Assembly (NCBI GenBank): GCA_023301405.1
Contig: JALZUX010000192.1
Coordinates: 1 to 6,501, forward strand
From: Granulosicoccaceae bacterium
GTDB taxonomy: Bacteria > Pseudomonadota > Gammaproteobacteria > Granulosicoccales > Granulosicoccaceae
Direction: 5' to 3'
Length of the DNA stretch: 6,501 bases
Part shown: positions 1 to 5,794 of the stretch, piece after piece
Position numbering within the stretch: the first letter of the stretch is position 1
Layout: each line of letters begins with the position of its first letter
Notes under the pieces: model-generated
The model's input: only the letters and a program-made list of their open reading frames with translations
What the model was told of the DNA's origin: nothing
The model's database searches: none
Program-made: the position numbers and the translations under genes

Positions 1-2004
1 ATCGAAAATCACAGCACCGAAGTACTGATAACAGTAATTGATGTCACCGACACTGAGAATGTTAGATCGAAGTATGCAGACTTACACCTACTTTACCTTG
101 ACATCGTTAATAGTACCGACAGCTTAGTTGTCAAATGGGATGCAAAAACAAATGCCATCATATCTTGCAATGAGTCTTATGCCCGCCGCTGGAACAAAAC
201 CCCAGAGGAACTCATTGGTGAAGATATCATAATGTTACGCAGCAAGACTGGCCAGGAAGAATTGTCCCAAAGGCTCGCAGATCACCCCCCGAACGAAACA
301 CGTTCCGGCGTCTATCCGGCTCACTTTGTCGACGGGGAAACTTCGTACCTCAATACCTACACTCGATCAGTTTCTAACGATGGAGTGACTAATGACGTGT
401 TCGTGTCTACCGGCTTTGATTGCACCGATGAGTACAGATACCGAGACACACTCGAGCAATTATTTCCAATTTTCGCAAATGAAGTATTAAGTCTGCAGGA
501 AAAACTCGAACATATTCTAAACATTGGACTCGATTACTTCTCACTAGAGACTGGCATCATTAGTATGATCTTAGGTGATACTTATAAAGTTACCTGCATC
601 ACAGGCGCCAATCACAACTCATTAGAAACGGGATCAATTGTCAATTTACAAGATACCATTAGTGGCACGTTTGTCGAAGATGCCCCTTCACTAGCCATCG
701 ATGATCTAAGCAATAGCAACCTCAACCAGCTCCCTTGCTACCATTTAAGCGGCATAGAAAGCTTCATCGGCGCCACAGTAAATACCGCCAACGGCCCATA
801 CGGGTCGATTGCTTTTTCCGCTCAAAAGCCGCGCGGGAAGTCCTACAGCAAACAAGAAGAAAACTTCTGTATGTTAGTGGCCGGGTGGGTTGGATTTCTG
901 CTAGGCCATAAAGAACAAATGGACTTTATGGAAAATCAGAGTGAATACTATAACAGCGTATTTTTAACAGTCCCCACTATGATGTTTCTCTGCGATGAGG
1001 ATGGCCTGATTATTTCAGCCAGCAACAGGCTATGCGAAAAATTGGAGATGAAACCAAATACTGTTCCAGGTAAGAACTGCCATCAATTGTTCAACATCAA
1101 CGAACCAGAGTCTTTAGAAGCTGTAGTCACAGGCGGCACGGCGTACAGAACACCATTATCATTTAACCTACCCAACGGCTCACTTCTAGAAACAGAACTT
1201 AATTGCATCCTCAAACCAATTGGCACACTTCGAGGCATTCGGATGGTAGTCATAACCGATGTATCAGACCGAAATGCTGTATTAAGAAACGCCGAAAATC
1301 AAAACACACGTTTAGAAGCAGCAAATGAAAATCTGAATCAATTTGCATTTATCGCTTCACATGACTTACAAGAACCGTTGAGAAAAATCCAACAATTCAG
1401 CAGCTTTCTAGAAGAAGATTTAGAGGGTAAACTCACTGGTGACGCAAAGTATCATCTTAATGTAATTACCGATGCATCAGAGAGAATGAGCGAGCTCATT
1501 TATGATTTGTTGCGTTATTCCGGCGCATCTCAAGAAGAACCTGCCGTTGAATCAGTATCTTTAAATACATTATTTACGGAGGTGCAAGATGATCTCGAAT
1601 TATCAATTACTGAGTCCGGCGCCAATCTGAAAATTCAGTCATTGCCAGAAGTTCAAGGTGATAAAGGTTTATTAAGACAATTATTTGTAAATTTAGTTAG
1701 CAATAGCTTGAAGTATCGCGCCCATGACCGAAAACCAGAAATAGCAGTGAATTCGTACAACACCAACCTTAAAAGCGGAATTGAAATATGCGATAATGGT
1801 ATCGGGTTTGAGATGGAGTTCGCCAGTAAAATATTTGAACCGTTCAACCGTCTGCATAATAATGACGAGTACAAGGGTAACGGCATTGGCTTGGCCATTT
1901 GCAGCAAAGTATGCGAGAAACATGGATGGACTTTATCAGCCGAAGGTCAACCAGGCATCGGTAGTAAATTTATCATAAACTTTAATAAGAAAATTGAAGA
2001 CTAA
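1..2004 (+). CDS. PAS/GAF sensor histidine kinase, 5'-truncated by window edge
   Basis: This is a soluble-looking sensor kinase expected to autophosphorylate on histidine and pass the phosphate to the receiver gene that follows. The frame is open from base 1, so the true start lies upstream; the ATG at 232 falls inside a PAS domain and is not the start. Over the 667 visible residues I see the tail of one PAS-type domain (about 1-20), a second PAS (about 22-140), a GAF-like domain (about 152-305), a third PAS (about 317-427), a short coiled linker, then HisKA with the H-box SHDLQEPLR (phospho-acceptor His454). The ATPase domain follows with N-box Asn564/Asn568, G1 DNGIGF (598-603), F-box FEPFNRLH, G2 GNGIGL (626-631) and G3 GIGSKF. 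No membrane segment is visible in this part. The H-box resembles that of phytochrome-like kinases, but no chromophore site can be judged. All catalytic boxes are intact. The signal sensed is unknown. Confidence 0.95.
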   Translation: MENHSTEVLITVIDVTDTENVRSKYADLHLLYLDIVNSTDSLVVKWDAKTNAIISCNESYARRWNKTPEELIGEDIIMLRSKTGQEELSQRLADHPPNETRSGVYPAHFVDGETSYLNTYTRSVSNDGVTNDVFVSTGFDCTDEYRYRDTLEQLFPIFANEVLSLQEKLEHILNIGLDYFSLETGIISMILGDTYKVTCITGANHNSLETGSIVNLQDTISGTFVEDAPSLAIDDLSNSNLNQLPCYHLSGIESFIGATVNTANGPYGSIAFSAQKPRGKSYSKQEENFCMLVAGWVGFLLGHKEQMDFMENQSEYYNSVFLTVPTMMFLCDEDGLIISASNRLCEKLEMKPNTVPGKNCHQLFNINEPESLEAVVTGGTAYRTPLSFNLPNGSLLETELNCILKPIGTLRGIRMVVITDVSDRNAVLRNAENQNTRLEAANENLNQFAFIASHDLQEPLRKIQQFSSFLEEDLEGKLTGDAKYHLNVITDASERMSELIYDLLRYSGASQEEPAVESVSLNTLFTEVQDDLELSITESGANLKIQSLPEVQGDKGLLRQLFVNLVSNSLKYRAHDRKPEIAVNSYNTNLKSGIEICDNGIGFEMEFASKIFEPFNRLHNNDEYKGNGIGLAICSKVCEKHGWTLSAEGQPGIGSKFIINFNKKIED

Positions 2005-2465
2005 TGAATCAATCTACAAAAAAAACACCCGTTCTGCTAATGGTTGACGATGACCGCGAAGACATTTACCTGACCAAAAGAGCATTTATCGCTTATGACA
2101 GTAGCATTGACTTCAGAAGCGTTCAAAGCGGAACAGAACTCTTTGACTACCTGAACTGTCAAGGTCACTTTGAGCGCAATACTTCCGCAGACAAACCAGA
2201 TGTAATCCTACTCGATATCAACATACCCAGCGAAAACGGTTTCACGCTGCTGCACAAGTTAAAGCAAGAAGAAAAGCATAGCCATGTACCCGTAACGATG
2301 CTCACCACCTCGAACTCAACCAACGACATCAACAAGGCCTACAAGCTTGGCGCAAGCTCATTTATTTGTAAGTCTGCTAGCGCTGACGGCATGAAAAACA
2401 TGGCCGAGAAATTTTGTGGTTATTGGTTTAACTTTGCTGAACTACCCAATGCTCAACGACGTTAG
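2004..2465 (+). CDS. Single-domain response regulator (Rcp1-like receiver)
   Basis: A 153-residue stand-alone receiver with no DNA-binding or enzymatic output domain, so it probably works by protein-protein contact or as a phosphorelay intermediate. The acidic pocket is Asp15/Asp16 in the VDDD motif, the phospho-acceptor is Asp71 (LLDINIP), the switch residue is Thr101 (LTTS), and the conserved lysine is Lys123. The C-terminal YWF...ELP signature is typical of the Rcp1-like receivers encoded beside phytochrome-type and PAS/GAF kinases. Its ATG overlaps the kinase stop codon by one base (TAATG) and has only a weak GAAGA-like ribosome site, so translational coupling to the kinase is likely and the kinase is its probable partner. 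One oddity is that the proline normally following the conserved lysine is replaced by serine (CKSAS). The last five residues are a short basic tail. Confidence 0.94.
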   Translation: MNQSTKKTPVLLMVDDDREDIYLTKRAFIAYDSSIDFRSVQSGTELFDYLNCQGHFERNTSADKPDVILLDINIPSENGFTLLHKLKQEEKHSHVPVTMLTTSNSTNDINKAYKLGASSFICKSASADGMKNMAEKFCGYWFNFAELPNAQRR

Positions 2466-2596
2466 GCAGACAGGTTTGCTTAAGGGACCCGCTTGCATGA
2501 AAACACTGCCGATGTTGCATTGCCGTAGTAGCGCATCACAGGAAAAACAGTCAAGCCTTTGACTATTTGACTCGATCGGTTTAATCATATAGCTAA
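2466..2596. other. Intergenic stretch without supported gene
   Basis: This stretch lies between the intact receiver and the first recognisable relic. All three plus-strand frames are broken by stops. A minus-strand open stretch overlaps the end of the receiver gene (2648-2442) but shows no family signature and no ribosome site that I can defend. I see no convincing intrinsic terminator after the receiver gene. The stretch may be unrecognisably decayed sequence of the same lost kinase whose tail appears further on. Confidence 0.5.
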
Positions 2597-2812
2597 CAGA
2601 CAGTCCAAAAATTAATACTGCCACTGACCGATGTGCAACCATCAGCAAGCCTTATATTAGACGGCCCTACCCTCTCCCCTACCTTAGGACTAACGCTTTT
2701 TCATCGAATTGCTTGCCAAAACGGTGGCACTATCGAGGTGGATTCAGTAGAGGGAAACGGCACTCAATTCTCAGTGACATTTCCGGGGCAGTGCTATGGC
2801 CACTCCCGCTAG
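2597..2812 (+). pseudogene. Relic of a sensor histidine kinase C-terminus
   Basis: An open stretch of 71 codons between the in-frame stop at 2594 and the stop at 2810 carries the end of a histidine kinase ATPase domain. The clear part runs from 2681: TLGLTL is the end of the G2 box, followed by HRIACQNGG, then the G3-type motif GNGTQF and the closing strand SVTFPG. The preceding residues (PLTDVQPSASLI, about 2615-2650) resemble the segment that enters the N-box in the intact kinase upstream (SLPEVQGDKGLL). If that match is right, an internal deletion removed the N-box, G1 and F-box, roughly 70 residues. The sensor and HisKA parts are absent, no start codon is defensible, and no active kinase can be made. 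The stop lies 17 bases inside the following receiver relic, as expected for a former overlapping kinase-receiver pair. The 3' part is confident; the 5' part is tentative. Confidence 0.75.
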
Positions 2813-3020
2813 AATCCATACAGCCCTGCTGATAGATGACAATGAGCTCTACCATCTTCTTTACAAGCGAATAATTAAGCGCTCTAACAGAATTAAAAAC
2901 GACATTAGTTTCTTCTAAGCAGATGAAGCGCCAGAGTTCCTTAAACGGGATGATTGCGAGAAAATTGATGTTATTTTTGTTGACATAAACATGCCTCCCA
3001 ACAAGGCGTCAGCGCGATAA
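2796..3020 (+). pseudogene. Relic of a stand-alone response regulator
   Basis: Reading from ATG 2796 gives a receiver N-terminus with the acidic pocket LLIDDNE and the helix LYKRIIKRS, then an in-frame TAA at 2916 (codon 41). The same frame resumes with EFLK, then KIDVIFVDINMPP, which includes the phospho-acceptor Asp motif. It then loses homology at about 3000 and stops at 3018. The switch Thr, the conserved Lys and the last three helices are missing, so the product cannot function. The readable 63 residues align without gaps to residues 6-68 of the intact minus-strand receiver at 3575-3120, with about 38 identities by manual count, including YKRIIKRS and DINMP. The premature stop falls opposite Asp41 of the intact copy. 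The start lies inside the end of the kinase relic, so the two were probably one co-translated pair. Confidence 0.88.
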
Positions 3021-3119
3021 AATGGACGTTCTCTGCCCGCTGATTAATTCATCTAACACTGGTAAATACACACTTCTCGATTCGCTATTCGTATGAAATG
3101 AAAAAGTACCCGACAGCCA
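3021..3119. other. Short junction between convergent modules
   Basis: About 100 bases separate the broken plus-strand receiver relic from the end of the intact minus-strand receiver. No coding signature is visible. No strong hairpin with a U-run is seen for either direction, although the minus strand reads a TACTTTTTC run about 15 bases past the receiver stop. The homology of the relic ends abruptly just before this stretch, so a deletion or recombination junction lies near 3000. Confidence 0.45.
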
Positions 3120-3575
3120 TCAGAAAGCTTTTCTCTTTATCTGTGGATCGTCTGAAGAATCATCTCCTGCTGTAAAGCCAATCTGCTCGGCAATTGCTTC
3201 TATATCCCCTATCGTAATTGGCTTATTAAGATAGGCTTTAACGATATCAAACTGACTAGCGCGCTCTTTGTCTTCTTTGGCCAATGAGGTGGTAATCATT
3301 ACCACTACCGCGCTTGAAAATTCCTCACCCAACTGATCTGTTATAGCCGCAAGAAATTCGAAGCCATCCATACGTGGCATATTAATATCTAGGAAGATAA
3401 CATCGATTTTTTCCCGACCATCACATTTGAGAAACTCTAACGCTTTGTGCGCATCAGTGTAGCCGATCACTTTATCAATTTTCTTAGAGCGCTTAATGAT
3501 TCGCTTGTACAACACCTGATCTATCTCATTGTCATCAATGATGATAGCGGTATTGATTTTCTTGGGGTTTTCCAT
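3120..3575 (-). CDS. Single-domain response regulator (CheY/Rcp1-like receiver)
   Basis: A 151-residue receiver with no output domain, expected to be phosphorylated by the kinase encoded upstream on the same strand. The acidic pocket is Asp14/Asp15 (IIIDDNE), the phospho-acceptor is Asp63 (FLDINMPRMDG), the switch is Thr96 (ITTS), and the conserved pair is Lys118-Pro119 (LNKP). The last 15 or so residues form a charged tail with SSDD and KRK. The ATG at 3575 is chosen because it begins just before the first beta-strand and has an AGGGA ribosome site six bases upstream. That site overlaps the TAG stop of the small ORF in front (3585), which would allow coupled translation. Output is unknown; stand-alone receivers act through partner proteins or phosphorelay. 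The relic at 2796-3020 is its paralogue. Confidence 0.94.
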   Translation of the reverse strand: MENPKKINTAIIIDDNEIDQVLYKRIIKRSKKIDKVIGYTDAHKALEFLKCDGREKIDVIFLDINMPRMDGFEFLAAITDQLGEEFSSAVVVMITTSLAKEDKERASQFDIVKAYLNKPITIGDIEAIAEQIGFTAGDDSSDDPQIKRKAF

Positions 3576-3584
3576 TCAACTTCC

Positions 3585-3818
3585 CTAGGTCGAATTATTC
3601 GCCTTAGCAAGAGCTAGCCGATCAGTTAATCTGTAATTGCCACCACGGGACTTTGCATGCACGGAAGTACCGTCATGCATCTCATGGAGCGGACAAATGC
3701 TTGCAATATCGATTCCGAGTGGGCATAAACGAGTACGCAGATGCTGACATTTGGTTTTCGGGACATATAATGAAAAACTAGGCTTTTTGTTAGCACCAGT
3801 GTTCTCCCGAGCCCCCAT
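3585..3818 (-). CDS. Small hypothetical ORF between kinase and receiver
   Basis: A 77-codon ORF that I do not recognise. It is rather basic and rich in Ser, Thr and Arg, with three cysteines in its middle (CQHLRTRLC, then ICPLH) and no membrane segment or known fold that I can name. In favour of a real gene: it has the same orientation as the flanking kinase and receiver, and its TAG stop is nine bases before the receiver ATG and overlaps the receiver's ribosome site. Against: no good ribosome site precedes its ATG, an in-frame stop lies only five codons upstream, and the surrounding spacer is non-coding. It could be a remnant of a gene inserted between kinase and receiver, or a chance ORF. 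No function is proposed. Confidence 0.35.
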   Translation of the reverse strand: MGARENTGANKKPSFSLYVPKTKCQHLRTRLCPLGIDIASICPLHEMHDGTSVHAKSRGGNYRLTDRLALAKANNST

Positions 3819-4066
3819 GACTGTTACCCGTTAATTCACCAGGAGCCGGGGAATAAAAACAAAATCCCTACACACTTTTATCAAAGCATGTATTCAGGTA
3901 ATATTGTTAAAACTGCGCTATGTCTATTCACCATCAGACAAGACTGATTGAGATCTAGCCTAATCAAGCCCAGCAGGTGGTCAACAGGCTCCACGCTCGA
4001 TCAAGTCACTGTGTACCATTTGGCGCTACATACCGTTGAGTAGAAATTCCCCGTGAATAGCGCAGG
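3819..4066. other. Non-coding spacer between kinase end and small ORF
   Basis: About 250 bases with stops in every frame examined. It contains an imperfect inverted repeat at 3913-3931 and 4053-4065, listed separately, and shorter complementary segments between the arms (for example AGCC and GGCT about 3967-3990). No terminator with a U-run is evident after the kinase stop on the minus strand. The spacer is unexpected because the decayed paralogous pair at 2597-3020 has its kinase and receiver overlapping. Confidence 0.5.
3913..4065. repeat. Imperfect inverted repeat bounding 153 bases
   Basis: CTGCGCTAT at 3913-3921 is matched by ATAGCGCAG at 4057-4065, and CTATTCAC at 3924-3931 by GTGAATAG at 4053-4060. 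Taken together, the reverse complement of the right arm, CTGCGCTATTCAC, equals the left arm after removal of six bases. A third copy of GCGCTA is at 4023. The right arm ends one base before the kinase stop codon. The structure could be the ends of a small mobile element, a folded RNA or a remnant. No target-site duplication is visible. Confidence 0.45.
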
Positions 4067-5527
4067 CTACGCAGCTAAGACGATATCGATAATCGTATCG
4101 TTTGATGCATGGTCACGAAAATTAATAGACCCGTTATGATTATTTGCAATTCGTTGGCAAAGTGCTAATCCGATACCTGACCCCGGGTAATGATCGTGCG
4201 AATGTAGTTTATTGAAGAGTGAGAATACCGACACCCGATCCTCTGGCGCGATCCCTATACCGTTGTCTCGTATAGAAAACTTTACTTCATCAGGCGCACA
4301 ATCATCACATAATTGAATACCAACCTCAGGAGGTACACCTGGCTCGCAGAATTTTATAGCATTAGAAATAACATTCTGAAACAGAAGTCGAATTTGCGTT
4401 ACATCACCAACAATTACGGGAAGGTTTCCAACAGTTATGATGGCTGCCGATTTTTTTATCTCACCCCGCAGGTCTAGTTGAATATCAACTAACAGTTGAT
4501 TAAGGTCGATAGAGGCTAAACACATTTCCTTGTTTACAGCCGTTGAATAATGCAAAACGTATTCGATCATATCGCCCATTCGCACAATGGTTTTTTGTGA
4601 CATATCAAGCAACTCCCTACCATCCTCCCCTAATTGATCAGAGTACGCTTCTGTCAATTCGTCGTTGATCATACGTACCGTATTGGTGGGGGACTTAAGA
4701 TCGTGAGAAATAGCATAGGTAAATTCTGCTTGTTCTTGATTAGCTATTTGTAATCGTAAACTTGACTTCTTTAAAGCCACAGTTTGCTTTTCAAGACGCA
4801 GTTCTGTAGCGCGACGCATGGAAATTTCATTTTCCAGCTTGTTATAAGAAGCAATATAATTAGATTTTGCTTCGTTCAAAGCGCTTACGATGGCATCGAG
4901 ATCATCTGGCGATCTATTCATTTTTCGCTTTAGCGATAGTGGATTTGCAGCCGTCATCCAACTATCCTCAGCAACATGATTCGCTATCTGACGGAGATGA
5001 ACAGAGACCAATTTACCAAACAAAAGCAACATCACTATGGATGCTATAGCTGCCTTGACTAAATTGGAAAATAGCAAAGTAATAAAGTGACTCCAGGCTC
5101 TATTCTTCGCATTTTCAAATGTAACACCGACTGTAAATTTCCCAATTTTGTCTGTAGCGTCACCCTCAACATGCATTAGATCGTACGTTTTAGATATCAT
5201 GCTTTCGGCGTTGAATGCACCACGTATCCAATACTCCCCAGTGGCGGCCTCAATTAACAGATAGCCTATATTCGAATTCGCCGAGACTCCATCTAGTAAG
5301 ACTTCTACCTGGGTAAAATTAAAATCCCAAAGTGCTTGTTCAAAACTCGAGCGAAAACTTTGATTGGCATTTTCAATTTCATCAACAACGTCTACAAGAT
5401 CCTTCTGGTAGCTTATATAAATTTGGATAGCCGTAGCACCCAACGACAGTAAAGTTCCAGCCATCAGCATTTGGAAAACTATTTTCCGGGCAAGCGAGTT
5501 TCTAAATTTTTTAATTAGCCAATTCAT
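4067..5527 (-). CDS. Membrane sensor histidine kinase with HAMP domain
   Basis: A 486-residue inner-membrane kinase. A first membrane helix (about 17-39) and a second (about 152-172) enclose a periplasmic sensor of about 110 residues with the pattern FEQALWDFN...VLLDG. This looks like the short sensor domains common in proteobacterial two-component proteins; the exact family is not assigned. A HAMP-like linker follows (about 172-228, with PDDLDAIVSALNEA), then a coiled coil (about 225-268), HisKA with SHDLKSP (phospho-acceptor His275), and the ATPase domain: N-box Asn385/Asn389, G1 DNGIGI (421-426), F-box VFSLFNKLH, G2 GSGIGL (449-454). The usual glycine-rich G3 motif is replaced by ASNDTII, so the end of the domain has diverged. 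The ATG at 5527 precedes the first helix directly, with AAGGGG nine bases upstream. The downstream receiver at 3575 is its likely partner. The ligand is unknown. Confidence 0.94.
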   Translation of the reverse strand: MNWLIKKFRNSLARKIVFQMLMAGTLLSLGATAIQIYISYQKDLVDVVDEIENANQSFRSSFEQALWDFNFTQVEVLLDGVSANSNIGYLLIEAATGEYWIRGAFNAESMISKTYDLMHVEGDATDKIGKFTVGVTFENAKNRAWSHFITLLFSNLVKAAIASIVMLLLFGKLVSVHLRQIANHVAEDSWMTAANPLSLKRKMNRSPDDLDAIVSALNEAKSNYIASYNKLENEISMRRATELRLEKQTVALKKSSLRLQIANQEQAEFTYAISHDLKSPTNTVRMINDELTEAYSDQLGEDGRELLDMSQKTIVRMGDMIEYVLHYSTAVNKEMCLASIDLNQLLVDIQLDLRGEIKKSAAIITVGNLPVIVGDVTQIRLLFQNVISNAIKFCEPGVPPEVGIQLCDDCAPDEVKFSIRDNGIGIAPEDRVSVFSLFNKLHSHDHYPGSGIGLALCQRIANNHNGSINFRDHASNDTIIDIVLAA

Positions 5528-5536
5528 ATCCCACAG

Positions 5537-5542
5537 CCCCTT
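5537..5542 (-). promoter_or_regulatory. Ribosome binding site of the membrane kinase
   Basis: On the minus strand AAGGGG lies nine bases before the ATG at 5527. This supports that start over later in-frame ATGs, which would remove the first membrane helix. Confidence 0.6.
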
Positions 5543-5543
5543 A

Positions 5544-5575
5544 TTGCTGCTGCATTATAGTAGTCATAGCAGCAA
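5544..5575 (-). promoter_or_regulatory. Hairpin/operator enclosing a perfect -10 box
   Basis: TTGCTGCT at 5544-5551 and AGCAGCAA at 5568-5575 form a perfect eight-base inverted repeat with 16 bases between. On the minus strand the interval contains TATAAT (5559-5554), a perfect sigma-70 -10 box placed about 27 bases before the kinase ATG, which would leave a very short leader with the AAGGGG site. No good -35 box is found 16-18 bases further upstream (ACTGAG is the nearest), so the promoter may need an activator. The symmetric arms around the -10 box suggest a protein binding site, but this is inference. Confidence 0.45.
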
Positions 5576-5794
5576 CCTCAGTTACCGCCTACATTACAGC
5601 TAAGTGCTGGGCTACAGCTACCCTTATGACGAGCAACCACAACGTAAGGATTATTGCTATCCATAATTCATGCCCGAGAGCAATGCGTTGGTGGCATTAA
5701 TATTGAACTACAGGGATATCGATGTAACTGACAGTCAGATTAAGCCCATTGTAAGGAATTACTTGAGATACTGTTCTTTTGGTGCACCCTCCCA
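5576..5794. other. Divergent intergenic region
   Basis: This lies between the kinase promoter and the solute-binding gene. It contains the direct repeat TACAGCTA (5595-5602 and 5613-5620, 18 bases apart start to start) and the perfect palindrome CTGACAGTCAG (5728-5738). AAGGA at 5753-5757 is a ribosome-site-like sequence standing five bases before a TTG at 5763. No convincing paired -35/-10 for the plus-strand gene is seen. These small repeats could be regulator sites or chance. Confidence 0.35.

Noticed and set aside
232..234. ATG at 232 as start of the first kinase.
   Set aside because: The frame is open back to base 1 and the upstream codons encode the first part of a PAS domain (for example NAIISCNESYARRWN).
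1653..1978. Short ORFs in other frames over the first kinase gene.
   Set aside because: They lie entirely within the ATPase domain coding region and are shadows of it.
2426..2467. GTTTAAC at 2426 and GTTAGGC at 2461 look like the two outer core sites of an integron attC site.
   Set aside because: The spacing (42 bases in total) is shorter than known attC sites, the inner boxes do not pair, and the segment encodes the conserved YWF...ELP end of the receiver, which explains the bases.
2442..2648. Minus-strand 68-codon ORF overlapping the end of the first receiver.
   Set aside because: It has no family signature or ribosome site, overlaps a well-supported gene, and lies in decayed sequence.
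4867..5049. Plus-strand 60-codon ORF inside the membrane kinase gene.
   Set aside because: It is antisense to the well-supported HAMP/linker region and has no signature of its own.
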